Part shown: one piece after another, positions 1 through 11,676 of the stretch
Layout of the letters: the number at the start of each line of letters is the position of its first letter
Numbering within the stretch: the first letter of the stretch is position 1
Assembly: GCA_020809705.1 (NCBI GenBank)
Contig: CP085832.1
Coordinates: 310,001-374,000, forward strand
Source of the DNA: Calonectria ilicicola
Lineage: Eukaryota; Ascomycota; Sordariomycetes; Hypocreales; Nectriaceae
Direction of reading: 5' to 3'
Length of the DNA: 64,000 nt
Made by a program: the position numbers and the translations under genes
Notes under the pieces: model-generated
The model's database searches: none
The model's input: the letters and a program-made list of their open reading frames with translations, nothing else
Told to the model about the DNA's origin: nothing

Positions 1-153
1 ATGCTTAGCTTCCCGCCGCTCTAAAGCGCCTGGTCCCGTCAGACCTTCAAGCCCTGCTCCAAGACGACAGGAGAGACATCTGCGGTGCGCCCAAGTCGCC
101 ACCGAATTCCCCCCGTCTCCAAACTTGAAAATTTTCTTTTCGAATTTCCAGCC

Positions 154-2015
154 ATGTCTGTTGCAGGAGACTTTGACAAGGAGGTCTCCCCGAAAAAGGA
201 GACCTTGGGCAACGTCCAGCTGCGTCACCATGAGACTAACGAGATTATCCTCGTGCCTACCCCAACAAATGACCCCAATGACCCCCTCAATTGGTAAGAA
301 GCTATCCGGATCCAGCCATCTGGGAATGTCGACTGACGCGGCATCGTGCCACCATCAGGTCAAAAGGATACCGCCTTTACATTGCTGCCCTTGTATCCAT
401 TGCCATCTTCCTGAGCAACTTCCTGGCGGCAGGCCCGTCAGTGGCCATTGTGCAGATCGCCAATGACTTCTTCCCAGACTCTGGTGCAGACCTCACGGGG
501 AGCATCGCTAAGGTGTCGTACTTTTTCACAACAACAGCCCTGCTCCAGGGCATGGGCAACTTGATCTGGATGCCCATCATGGTCAAGTACGGCCGACGAC
601 CGCTATACATTTTCACATTTGCCCTATACACGGCCACTGCAGGATGGTCTGGTGCAAAGACATCCTATGGAAGTGCTCTGGCTGCCCGAATTCTCATGGG
701 TTTCGCCAATGGAGCAGCGGAATGTCTGGCTCCCCTGACCATTGCTGACATCTTCTTCCTCCACGAGCGAGGTAAAATCATGGCGTAAGCACCCTATCCC
801 CTTGTAATACTTGGGTTACTTCTGACACCTTTCTCTTTCAGCATCTACACTGCCGCGCTCTCTGCCGGCGTGGGAGGTGGTATTCTGATCGCCGGTCTCA
901 TCACCATCAACCTGCACTGGCGATACATCTACTACATCTCCTGTGCGTTGATTGGTGCATGCACCATTCTGATCTTCTTCACCCTCCCCGAGACGCAATA
1001 TCGACGCAACCCCCTACAACGCAATGACGGAGATGCCGTTGACGTTGAGACAACAAAGAATGACGCCGAGTTTGCACATGCGGAGGAGGCAGGCGCCACT
1101 CCAGCCGCTCCAGTTCCCAGGAAGCGTACTTGGGCCGAGGACCTGCGCATCTTCACAGGTTCTTACACCAACGAGAACACCCTTAAGCTAGTGTTTAGAC
1201 CAGTAGTGCTGCTTGTGTTGCCTCCCGTACTGTGGGCAACCCTGGTCATGTCTGTCACCATTGGTTTCCTAGTCGCCATCACCTCCAACTTTGCCACCGC
1301 TTTTAGCACAGTGTACGGCTTCAAGTCCTACCAATCAGGTCTCTGCTTCATCGCTTCGCTTATCAGTTCTCTGATTGGTGTCTTCTTCGGTGGACACCTC
1401 AGCGACATGGTCGCCGATTACTTCACAAAGCGAAATGGTGGTATCCGAGAGCCTGAGATGCGTCTGCCAGCCATGGTTGTGTCCATGATTACTGGTCCCC
1501 TGGCACTGGTACTCTATGGTGTGGGCATTGGCAAGGAGCTTCATTGGATTGTTCCTACCATTGGCCTGGGTCTTTGTAAGTGTTTTTGACTTTTAACCTA
1601 CACATGGATAGGACTAATCTGAACCTGGCAGTGAACTTCTCTATCGTGCAGGCCACAAATATTAGCCTTGTCTATACCATCGATGCTTACCGCCCAGTGG
1701 CGGGTGAGATTACCGTCTCGCAGTTTGCCTTCAAGTGTAAGTTTTCATGTTTGCCTCCCTGGATTTGGGATCCGTGCTAACAATCTTCCCACAACAGCTG
1801 CCTTTGGCTTCCTTCTTTCCTTTTACACTAACCCATGGATCGCCAAGAGCGGATACGTGGATGCCTTTGGTGCCATGGCAGGTATTTCTGCCAGTGTCAT
1901 CTCTTGTTGGGTGGTGTTCTTCTTCTGGGGGAAGAAGATTCGACATGTTACCTGGCAATGGGGCTTTGTGGAGAAGCTGGTCCACTGGCACCAGGATCGT
2001 GAGGTTGGAGAATAA
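154..2015 (+). CDS. MFS transporter (12-TM, fungal DHA1-like)
   Basis: Five exons: 154-293, 359-784, 842-1575, 1632-1736, 1798-2015, giving 540 residues. The cytoplasmic N-terminus ends in the NDPNDPLNWS motif that precedes TM1 in many fungal major facilitator proteins. The loop between TM2 and TM3 carries VKYGRRPLYI (a GxxxDRxGRR-type motif), and the late segment YTIDAYRPVAGE is typical of this subfamily. A long hydrophilic central loop separates the two six-helix halves. It probably exports or imports a small organic solute at the plasma membrane by proton coupling; the substrate cannot be read from sequence. It lies upstream of a dehydrogenase pair on the same strand, which suggests uptake of their substrate. 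The start at 154 follows a pyrimidine-rich leader. Confidence 0.9.
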
Positions 2016-2763
2016 AGATTAGACTGTAACGTAGATTCAGGGGCTAGCCTATTCGCCGAATGCACCCTGCGGTGCTTGTGGCACAGCTCGATACCCAGTA
2101 TAGATGGATAATGAAAATAAAATTCATCGTCACACAGAACTCCAAGTCTGGGATCCATTAGAAGCGACATCCTTGTATAAACAGAGTTGGGCCATCAGCA
2201 GCCAAGTACTGCACTCCACGATGCTTAATCGTAGATTGAATGACGGCCCACCCGCACTCGCACTCGGGGCATTCGGGAACGGCACGCCAACCATGCCCTT
2301 GGCTCTCCACTTGCCCCAGATTACGTCCTCCATACCCTGCCTCCTGCGACGCGCCCAGACGGGAGTTGCTTTTCCAATTGGCTCTCGGATTGTGGTCCAC
2401 GGGCCGCGAAATGCGGGGGAATGGGCTAGCGGATCTGTCTCCCACATCCCGTTGCCGCTAATTGGACGAGTTTACCGGGATGCCCGTGTGGAGGAGGAGA
2501 CGGACGAGGCCGACAAAGCCTGGGCACAGTTCTCCAACTCCAGAGTCCAGCATTGCCGCGTCAACTAGACAGCGGGACGCCTCGGTGAGGGGATCAGCTT
2601 CAGCTGAGTCAAAGCGCCATATAAGGAAGCAATTTTACACGACAATTTCCAGCTGGCCATCAAGGCAGTACCCCACACAGCCACCTCCTTCCGGGCCCAA
2701 CAAACTACCCATTGAGCTGGGACTCAAATTCGTACTTTGTCAATATCGAATCATCCATCCACA
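2016..2763. other. intergenic, promoter side of the SDR gene
   Basis: About 750 bases hold the 3' end of the MFS gene and the promoter of the downstream dehydrogenase. A TATAA-like element lies near 2620-2624, about 140 bases before the SDR start. Overlapping open frames occur on both strands but have no recognisable domain. I see no RNA gene. Confidence 0.5.
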
Positions 2764-3552
2764 ATGGACCCCACCATCTTGTCGCCGTCTGAGTCGCAGA
2801 CTCTAGCCGGAAAGGTGGCAATTGTCTCGGGTAGCAACAGCGGTATCGGCTTTGCCATTGCAAAGGAGCTTGCGGCGCGAGGTGCCTCCGTGACCGTCAA
2901 CTACCCGTGGCCTTCGCTGGAGGAAGAAGGCGTCAAGGCGGCAGCCAAGCTTCCCACAAAGTCGATAGCTGTTTGTGCCGACATGGGCACTGTGGAGGGC
3001 CCCCAGGCGCTCGTTGATGCCACTGTCCGGGAGTTTGGCCGCGTGGACATCCTTGTCAACTCGGCTGCCATTGCAGTCAACCTGCCGCTAGAGGAGCAGA
3101 CATTGGAGCACTGGGACTCGCTTGTCAACCTGAACGGTCGCGGACCCTTCCTCCTGACTAAAGCGGTGCTTCCCCACCTCACACATGGCACCGGGAGAAT
3201 CGTCAACATTTGCTCAGTGAGCTCCCGCGGCCCACCTCCGTTGCAGACCATCTACGCCGGAACGAAGGGCATGGTCGACTCCTTTACTAGATGCTGGGCC
3301 AAGGAATTGCCACCCAAGTACGGGTGCACGGTCAACGCCGTGTCCCCCGGTCCGACCATGACAGAGGGCTTCTTGGCGGCTGGCGAGGAAGCCATGAAGG
3401 TGCTACAACCTACGATTGATGCCACTCCAGCCGGCAAGCGAATGGGAAAGCCAGAGGAGGTTGCATATGCAGTAGCATTCCTATGCGAGGAGCGGGCTGG
3501 GTGGGTGAATGGCACCCAGATCTTTGTAAACGGTGGACTGTATGTGGATTAG
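2764..3552 (+). CDS. short-chain dehydrogenase/reductase (classical SDR)
   Basis: A single-exon gene of 262 residues, the usual length of classical SDRs. The Rossmann nucleotide motif appears as SGSNSGIG near residue 25. The structural NNAG motif is altered to NSAA. The catalytic Ser lies in the VSSRGP segment and the active-site Tyr-Lys pair in YAGTK. The PG motif after the active site (SPGPTMTEGF) and a C-terminal NGG are standard. It should oxidise or reduce an alcohol/ketone with NAD(P)H in the cytosol. The ATG at 2764 is chosen because the frame upstream has no other ATG. The neighbours are an MFS transporter upstream and a HisD-family enzyme downstream, all on the plus strand, so a shared pathway is plausible. 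Confidence 0.93.
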   Translation: MDPTILSPSESQTLAGKVAIVSGSNSGIGFAIAKELAARGASVTVNYPWPSLEEEGVKAAAKLPTKSIAVCADMGTVEGPQALVDATVREFGRVDILVNSAAIAVNLPLEEQTLEHWDSLVNLNGRGPFLLTKAVLPHLTHGTGRIVNICSVSSRGPPPLQTIYAGTKGMVDSFTRCWAKELPPKYGCTVNAVSPGPTMTEGFLAAGEEAMKVLQPTIDATPAGKRMGKPEEVAYAVAFLCEERAGWVNGTQIFVNGGLYVD

Positions 3553-3898
3553 ATGTGCATTAGTTGGACTGTAAGCAAGCAAAATGACTACTCTGTTTTC
3601 CCCCTGTTACTCTCACCCTCCCCTCCACTGTTCCGGTTCGTAGTTGCAATCCCCCACTTCTTCCGAAGGTCCGCCACCCCCGACCGAGCGGCCATTGCCG
3701 TCGTTTCGTGACCACATGGGGTCAACGTGACAATTTTTTGGAGACAGCGATCTCGGTGTCTCCTCTGTCGTCGGATATGCTTACGCCCAGAAATTGCTTC
3801 ATGCTCAATTGACGTATATAGATTAGGCAGTGCAGCACAGTGCTATTGAGTGATCCTAGCCCAACTCGAGAACATCATTCACAGCAGTCGCAGTCACA
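3553..3898 (+). promoter_or_regulatory. promoter region of the HisD-family gene
   Basis: A pyrimidine-rich intergenic stretch of 346 bases. A TATATA element at 3815-3820 sits about 80 bases before the start codon at 3899, and a CA-rich leader follows it. No other feature was seen. Confidence 0.4.
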
Positions 3899-5341
3899 AT
3901 GCCTCGCACTTACTTGAAGAAAGCTACCCCTCCTCCCGCCCCCGCTAGTGGCTCGGGGGCAGATGTGCCGACCATCGTGAAGGGCGTCATCGACACCATT
4001 CGCAAAGAAGGCGACGCCGCAGTCCGCCGATATAGCGAGCAGTTTGACAAATGGTCCCCTCAATCGTACAAGCTGTCAGATGCAGAGATCCAGGATATTC
4101 TAGTCCAGGTCCCAGCTCAGGTCATTGAGGACATCAAGAAGGTCCAGGCCAATGTCAGGAAGTTTGCCGTTGCGCAAAAGAACTCCCTCCAGGAGTTTGA
4201 GCTAGAGATGGAGCCTGGCGTGTTTTTGGGTCAAAAGAACAACCCGATCGACTGTGTCGGCGCGTAAGATGAACTCTTGGTCCGAGTGTTGAGATGAACT
4301 ATGCTAACCTGGCCCTGTGGGTGAAGTTATATCCCTGGTGGTCGATATCCACTCCTCGCATCAGCCCATATGACGATTCTTACTGCCAAGGTTGCTGGGG
4401 TAAAGAAGGTTATCGGCTGCACTCCCCCAGCTGCCGGAAAGATCCCGCTTGCGACCGTCGCCGCCATGTACCACGCCGGTGCAGACGAGATTTACATCCT
4501 TGGTGGCATCCAAGCTGTGGCAGCCATGGCTGTTGGTACCGAGACGATTCCCAAAGTCAACTTCATCGCTGGCCCTGGAAACGCATTTGTTGCTGAGGCG
4601 AAGCGACAACTATACGGAGAGATTGGAATTGATCTGTTTGCTGGACCGACTGAGGTTCTCATTGTGGCTGATGAGACCGCAGACCCCTTCATGGTCGCCA
4701 CCGATCTGCTTTCACAAGCAGAGCATGGCCCCGACAGCCCTGCAATTCTCATTACTACTTCTGAGGAAGTCGGAAAGAAGTCAATGGAATACTGTACCCA
4801 GATCCTGAAGGGTTTGGTCACTGCCCCTATCGCGAGTGTGTCCTGGGGCAACCTTGGAGAGGTGATAGTGGCAGATAACATTGACGAGGCATACCAGATC
4901 GCCGACGAGTTTGCCTCTGAGCACGTTCAGATCCTCACAAAAGAGCCTCGCGAGGCTCTCCAAAAGATGCAGCACTATGGCGCTCTATTTTTAGGTCCCA
5001 TGACATGTGTTTCATATGGAGACAAGGTGAGTTAATAGACTTTTCTAGACATATTGATAACCCTGATTGCTAATGAATTCCAGTGTATTGGAACTAACCA
5101 CGTTCTCCCTACACGAGGAGCCGGCAGATATACTGGAGGACTCTGGGTAGGCAAGTTCCTCCGGACTGTAACTTACCAAGAAGTTCGTGATCCAGAGGCG
5201 AGCGGAAGATTAGGTCAGCTTTGTGGACGTGCCGCCCGTGTAGAACTCTTTGAGGGACATGCCAGGTCCGGAGATCTGCGGGCAAACTTGTATTTGAAGG
5301 ATGAAATTGAGTGGATATCGCGAGACAGAGCTGCTATTTAA
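3899..5341 (+). CDS. stand-alone histidinol dehydrogenase-family protein
   Basis: Three exons (3899-4263, 4327-5026, 5084-5341) encode 440 residues, the length of a single-domain HisD. Family landmarks are present: [12 protein letters not shown], a nucleotide-region [12 protein letters not shown], the zinc-site pair in SQAEHGPDS, the catalytic Glu-His in ASEHVQI, an Asp just before GTNHVLPT, and a late His in FEGHARSGD. Fungi normally make histidine with a trifunctional HIS4-type protein, so a separate HisD is likely catabolic. Bacterial relatives in this family oxidise sulfopropanediol (HpsN), which makes a polyol or diol dehydrogenase role possible. The adjacent SDR and MFS genes fit such a pathway. 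The true substrate is unknown. Confidence 0.9.
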
Positions 5342-5796
5342 AGTAGACTGATCTCTAAAAAGCTACGCATTGCATTGCATTAGCACATCAAAAGAAATAT
5401 TAAATTGAATAAAAATAATTAAATTATTTTACACTATAATTTCTCTGGTTCTACCCAACATTTTGTTGCTAATAAATGACTTGCCGCTACTTAGTGTTTA
5501 GGGTAGGTTGGGGGACTTGGCAGAAACACCTCCAACCTCGTCGACTTGACCACTGTTAGTTGGGTAATTGGGGATAATGAGTCAATTTTTTTTATTGGGA
5601 AAGAATTACTCGCGTTGCTCCTTCAGATGTGATATCTGCGATCATTTGTATTTTCTGGTCTTCTATTCTTCTTGTACTAGTGGGGTTAAGTCGAACACCC
5701 TTAGATGGCTTCGTTCGATATCCCCTTATTCTTCTTATAAATACAATAAAGCTAACAAATATTGTTTAGGAAGTTCTATTATCGTGCCATGAGACG
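5342..5796. other. convergent 3' intergenic region
   Basis: About 455 AT-rich bases lie between two convergent genes. An AATAAA-like signal near 5408 suits polyadenylation of the upstream gene. Nothing else was recognised. Confidence 0.5.
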
Positions 5797-7738
5797 CTAA
5801 ATATGGGGGACAACCTTTTCCTGCCGAATATCCCTATCAATGATGCGCATCGCCTGAAGGCATTCCTCATCGCGGAATCGGGGCGCAATAATTTGGATAG
5901 AGCAAGGAGCTCCATCAGTAATGTCGGGAACATCTTTCAAAGTCAGTAAATTAATAATTTGTAATCCCTTTTTTAAAGCAACTCACAATCTGGGTCAAAG
6001 TCGGCAACTGCTTTTTGGAAAGTAGGGTCCTTAGCCTTGGATGCATTCCCAAAAGGAATAATTCCAGCGGGAAACTGATGACGGTTAGCAAAATGTTCTC
6101 AAAAAATGTTATTGGAGATTCATACGTTGAGGACATTCCACATTAACGTATAGACAGGGTTTCCATAAGTGTCGTGTGGCACGGCGGTGGTCGCTGCTCC
6201 TGGTGCCAATACCACATCCAGGTTGTTTTGGATCCAGGCATCCTTCCATGCGTCAACATAAGCGTCACGAACGTGATTCAGCTCTGATAGCTGACGTGGA
6301 ACGTCAAGCTCTGGAGATACTGGGAACGGGGCTTTGGTGAATGGGTGTACAAGCCTTGCCACAGAGGGCACGAGCGGCTCACCAACTTCCTTCGAGATGG
6401 TTGCCGGATCCGGACTGACCATTCCAAAATACTGGAAGCCGATTCTACCACCAAACCCAGCACTTCTCTTTGGATCAGCTGGCAAGTGGACAACCTTGTG
6501 GCCGGCTTTCTGAAGAGCTACTGCAGCAGATTGGATAGCTCGTCGAACTGGGGGATGCAGAGGATAATCTGGATCTTCGGCCAGGACACCAACTACCAGT
6601 GACTTGGTCTTATTTGGATCGATTGATCTCCAAGGAATATCGATAGAAGTGGAATCATAACTCCAGGGTCTCTTTGCAATGACCGTGTTCATAAACAAAG
6701 AGAGATCATCAATTGAGACACCCATCGGGCCGGCGACTGGAATGACCCCAGGGACGTGCGTGGTAGGGAAAGGATATTCTGACTGCCCACTGAACGGGAT
6801 TCTATCCGCCGTTGGCTTGAAACCATAGATGCCGCAGCATAATGAAGGAATTCGGATAGATCCAGCAATGTCGCTTCCGACGCCGAGCACAGATCCGCGA
6901 AATGCAATAAGAGCACCTTCGCCTCCAGTAGAACCACCTGCGGTCAATTTCGTATTGTGGGGATTCAGTGTGCGTCCAAAAATATTATTTTCCGAGTCGG
7001 CAGTCTGGAATTAGTTAGAATTGCGACAAAAAGCCGAAGCTAGAGCATGCGCTTACCATCATCGTTTGAGGAAGATTAGTTTTGCAGTATACAACGGCAC
7101 CAGCCTCCAAGAGAATATTCACAAGTGGCGCATTTGTAGTAGGAGCTGCACGTCGGAGAAACTCAATGTACCCGACGGTCGCATAGTGTCCCGCTACGGT
7201 GTAGGAGTCCTGAACTGTTAGATTGAACTTGGTGATGGGGCTTTGCGAGTGCTACCTTGAGGCTGATCGGCAACCCATGCAGTGGGCCCACGACTTTTCC
7301 CGTCTCTTTTAATTGCTTGTCCAGCCATCGTGCTCTGTCAAGGGCCTCGTTGAAAAAAATCTCCGTCAGGCATGTAGTCTGTAATAGTCAGTAAGTGTTT
7401 CTTTTGCACTGGCGTTGCTCATCTCATGATTGCCTTACCAGTTGCTGGGCAAGGGCTGCACGCTTGGAGAAAGCCTCGACAACCTTCTCAGAAGTAAATT
7501 CTTGAGTGGAAATCTTTTTCAGAAGCTCAGTCGCCGTGAAATTCTCAGTTATGGATAGGTCACTGTTGGTCAAGAGACCCGACTTGCGAACAACATCGCC
7601 CTCAATCAGCTTGCCTTCATTGGTGCTTTTTAGCTGATCGAGCTTCTCAGGACTCAGTATCCACTCTTCTGGAATGGCAAGGCGCTGCTTCTCGCGGTGC
7701 GCAGCAGCAAGAACTTTCCAATCCGCTGACTCGGCCAT
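5797..7738 (-). CDS. amidase-signature family hydrolase
   Basis: Six exons on the minus strand (7738-7439, 7378-7256, 7209-7057, 7004-6126, 6074-5987, 5933-5797) give 559 residues, typical of fungal acetamidase/fatty-acid-amide-type amidases. The Ser-cisSer-Lys catalytic set is visible: Lys in ISLKDSYTVAG, the cis-Ser loop in [12 protein letters not shown], and the nucleophile Ser in [11 protein letters not shown]. The C-terminus has [16 protein letters not shown], common near the substrate pocket. It should hydrolyse a carboxamide to acid and ammonia. It is divergent from the DUF3237 gene across about 440 bases. No signal peptide is seen, so it is probably cytosolic. The substrate is not predictable. 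Confidence 0.92.
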
Positions 7739-8175
7739 GATTGAGGGGATAGTTCGGCAGTATAACACAACGGGTAGTAATATGCGATGGGGCAGCCACA
7801 CTGGACAGAGACAATTGAGGCAAATGCAAGACGACGCGACACCAATTATTATATGGACCAAACTAACTCCTCGGAATAATAAGTCGTCCCCCGCAGACAC
7901 GCTGATTCCGAATTACGGTGCCTGCATTGACTGAACATCGCGTCACCTGTCATTCCAAGTTAGCGGCGCATGCATTGCCCCAATGGAGCAGGTGGAGGCG
8001 CGCTGCGTTCAGGAGACGGCGGGAAGCTTATCGGTAGTGGAGTCGCGCGCATCTGAGGCTTAGCTGTGTCATTTACGTCTAGATGGAGATAAAGGTTCGT
8101 CATCCCACTATGTTTCGAGGCCCAGCTGACAATTATTACCCTAATATCGTTGAATTATACGACCGCTAGCTATCA
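7739..8175. promoter_or_regulatory. divergent promoter between amidase and DUF3237 gene
   Basis: A 437-base region between divergent start codons; it must hold both promoters. I found no motif strong enough to name. Confidence 0.35.
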
Positions 8176-8836
8176 ATGGCGTCCCAACCTCATGTCCCCT
8201 CCCCGGGGAATGGCTACTCCCCGCAGAATACCGAGGTCCCGGATATGCGGATGCCTCATCTGGAGTTTGTCTATCGCATCGTGGCTGAGATGGATGCCGA
8301 AGGCATCTCCGAAATTCCGAGCGTTGACAGCACCAGTGTTACGAGAATGGTACTTCCGATTCTTGGTGGCGTGGTCAATGGCCCTCGGATCCAAGGCGTC
8401 ATTGTCGAGAGGAGTGGTGCGGATTGGGCTGAAGTCGTGGATGCAAACAAGGTAGGTCTAAAAAAAAGAAAATAAGACATTGGTGATTGTCACATTAAAC
8501 CAATTCTACGATTGACTAATATTCTGCCAGACGTTCTGGAGACTGGACGCAAAATACACGTTGCGAACAAACGACAACGTCCACATACTTGTTCATGCTG
8601 CTGGCGTCTTTCGCACTGGCCCTGGGGTCCCTGCAGAAATTGCGGACAAGGAAACAGTCTCGCAAGACGAAGTAGAGTACTTTACACATCTAAAATTTGA
8701 AGCTCCTGGAACTAGCCCATATGGGTGGTTGAACGGCATCGTAGCTTTGGGCGTCATGACCATGTGGGAAGGGAAACCCATCATAGACTGCTATCGATTG
8801 ACCAATTTTCCTGGCCAACCTGCTTTGTGGCTCTAG
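8176..8836 (+). CDS. DUF3237 (UPF0311) family protein
   Basis: Two exons (8176-8451 and 8531-8836) give 193 residues. The order of conserved segments matches DUF3237: an N-terminal MPHLEFVYRI strand, GGVVNGPRIQGVIVE, a GADWAEV segment, then DAKYTLRTNDNVHILVHAAG and a C-terminal region with a Trp-Leu-Asn. This small beta-barrel-like family has no established enzymatic role, but its genes are often found near hydrolases and transporters. Here it lies between an amidase and an MFS transporter, convergent with the latter. No signal peptide is apparent, so a cytosolic location is expected. Family assignment is fairly firm; function is open. Confidence 0.88.
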
Positions 8837-8973
8837 GTAAACGAGGAATAATAAAAATATTCACGTTGAACAAAAAAATTTAATGGGCTTAGGCTTGTAG
8901 AAAAATGTGTCTTATTGAACCAATACATGGTAAATGCAAATCACGGCCCAATGGTGGGCACGCGTAACTAAAT

Positions 8974-10713
8974 TTAAATCTGAGCGCGAAGTTCAACTAA
9001 ACGCCAGTATTTTGGCGCAAGAGCTGTTCGAATCTGCTTCCCCCAGATGATCATCGGGATGTAGAGAGCTGCAATGGCAAATGCAATGCATCCACTGAGA
9101 ATGTACATGTTTGTAAGGCTCATGGTCTTCATCCAGGGAGTAAGCGCAAACGGCACCGCAACTGACACTGCATTTCGGATGAATGCAACGCCAACGAACG
9201 CCTCAGCCGTCAATTCTCGGTAAGTGTCGATGATCAGAGTGAATGTAATGTCACCATTAGCACCCAATCCAAAGGCAAAGAAGGCGCCACCGATTGATGG
9301 GTAAATCCAGTGCATGCCCTAAAATAATTAGCTAGAGTTCATGTTTCATGACACGGTAATGTTAGTCACTTACCCGATCAGCCGTAGCACCAAACATAAT
9401 GAGGCCGCCAGCCATGGTAAACATAGTCAGAAGCAAAGGGTGCAATCGCATTTCTGGCTCAAATACACCACCGTTTCGTCTCGCCAACTTCACAATAAGC
9501 CAATCGGAGAACGGACCTCCGTAAATGCTTCCTAGGATATTTCCAACAAACGGACCAAGAGTCATGTAACCGATTCCAGCGGTATCGAAGCTGTATGGAG
9601 GCGCTGAGAAAACGATAGAGACCACCGTCATGTAGAGAACGAGCCAACAAACTCCAGACGCAAACTGGAGAGACGTGAAAAGGACATGAGGAAGAACAAT
9701 GACACGCAGAGGCATCAGGAACAGCTTCCAGAGCGACTCCGGGGTAGGAGTGAGGAATCGGAGACGCTCTTGCCAGGTGTTCAAGGGCTTGCTGAAATCA
9801 GTGCTAACCACGACGGGAGACTCTCCAGTGGACTTCTTTTCTCCATCGTCAACATTGCTGTCGCTGGGAGAGATTCTCGGCTCCTCAGCACTGTCAACAA
9901 CTGGAACATACTTGGTCTCCTCGAAAATGAAAATGAAAAGAACAGAGAGAACCGTGAGCGCGATGGAGAGGGAGTATTGAGACCATCGCCAGCCCTGTTT
10001 AGCGGCTTGATTTCCTGCTGCAATCGGAGTGAGGAAAGATCCAATCATGACGGCCGTAAAATAGAAAGCGTTGGCAGTTGCACGTTGGTGCACAAAGAAG
10101 AGATCGGCAATCTGTCGCCAGCGTCAGCCAATGTTAGTCAACTGAAGCGCCGTGGGGATGAACCAGTGGTTCTATAGGAAAATACTGACCGTCATCTGAA
10201 CGGATGTTTCGTTGACAGCTCCGGACAGACCAGTGATGATGGCTGTCAAGATCAGCTCCGGGTAGCTTTGCATGCGTGATGTCCACCAGCATACACCAGC
10301 CATGATGGCAGTGGAGATGATATATGTCGAGCGGCGGCCATATTTAATGGTGAAGGGGATAAAAAAGACACAACCCATGGCGAGACCAGCAAGTTGCGCT
10401 GATTGCGCGTTGTTAAGTTGGCTGAGGCTGACATTGAGGTCAACAGTCATTTGCTGCCAGAATACCGTTTGGATTGACAAGTTGGTGAAAGCCGCGATGG
10501 ACATGGCCAGGGTAAGGCCAAAGTTGAGATATTTGCGCCATGGTTTCCAGTTCTAGGTACGAAATATCGTGTTAGCCACGGATGCTTGTTTTCTGGCCTG
10601 GCTGATGTCGCGCTCACCAAAGGTTCATTTGGATCCGACGAGGGAGTTGGTGACAAGACAAACACTGACGCGTCGGTAGCATCCTTGTCTGTGGCGCATT
10701 GTTGGCTTAGCAT
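8974..10713 (-). CDS. MFS transporter (12-TM, second copy of this subfamily)
   Basis: Four exons (10713-10618, 10552-10190, 10111-9374, 9318-8974) give 513 residues. The N-terminal SSDPNEPLNWKPWRKY motif precedes TM1, as in the transporter at 154. KYGRRSTYIIS is the loop 2-3 signature, the central loop is acidic and Ser-rich, and RRNGGVFEPEMRL matches the RNGGIREPEMRL segment of the first transporter, so the two are paralogues of one subfamily. An alternative ATG at 10755 would add 14 residues encoded through a run of T; I prefer 10713. It is divergent from a Zn2Cys6 regulator, an arrangement common for regulator-transporter pairs. The substrate is unknown. Confidence 0.9.
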
Positions 10714-11676
10714 GCGATACTTTTTTTTTTTGCTCTCGCACAAATTTTTATGCATGGGGACGCAACTCACGCTGCACCAAGCGGACCTCGCCTGGGATCA
10801 CGTCGATACCATGATTTGTTGCCATCCCGAGACCGGTGCAAGAGAGGCAAGTGTAGGATTGTAAGAGATGGATCAAGGACGGGTGCGCCTTCAAGGAAGC
10901 GAACAAGAAGTGTGAATTGCTTCAGCTGAGGAAATTGGGATTGGGAATCTGGTCCTGGATGGCATAGGCACAGAGACGTTGCAGAAGCAGGGCGAGGGCG
11001 CCCTCTTAAGTGTCGCCGTAGTTCAATCAGAGCTTTGGCGAGGGTTTGACGCCAAGTGGCAATGGTGGCATTGGAGGTGTCGGCACAATTACCGAAGGGT
11101 GCATCGATAAGCCTAGTTGGTCTAAGCTCGTGCTGTTGGCCCTAGTCGTTTGAATATCCAAAGTGCGTGCGTGGACGAGGGTGTGGTTTTCGGTTTTGCA
11201 TTCCGAAACCTAGTTGTGGGAGATAGCAATGGGTTCATAGTCATGAGACTGGGGGGCATGAGGTCTAGATCTGTCTTGTAACCAAGGATTCGACATGGAA
11301 ATTGTAGTATTCAGCACTGAAAGCGTCTTCTTGACTTCACTCAGGACTAAGGAGCAGCCCGCCCTGTTGCAACCCCCCGCATTTCACATCCGCAACCCTG
11401 CGTGCTTAGTGGCGATAAGACCATCGACACCAGTCCCAAAGGGGAACTTGAACGCGCCCGGCTCCATCTTCCTAATTAGTTATAATAGTCACAGCTAACC
11501 CCCAGCTCGCCCAGCACCTCCGACCTCTTTCTTGCTCAATCTCCACCTCCCCAGATCAATCGTCAGAAACAGCCACAAACGGTGGGACTACTAGATACCC
11601 CAGACTGAGCCAGTGCCATTTGTCGGGGATCTCTGTGAACGGCTCCGATTGGATCCCTGCCCTCTCCAGCCCTGCA
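10714..11676. promoter_or_regulatory. divergent promoter between MFS transporter and Zn2Cys6 regulator
   Basis: A 963-base intergenic region between divergent start codons. It starts with an 11-base T run at 10721-10731. No canonical paired CGG site was picked out by eye with confidence. Confidence 0.3.

Noticed and set aside
2104..2568. A 154-codon plus-strand frame between the MFS and SDR genes, with overlapping minus-strand frames
   Set aside because: No domain, overlapping open frames on both strands, and a GC-rich promoter context explain it by composition.
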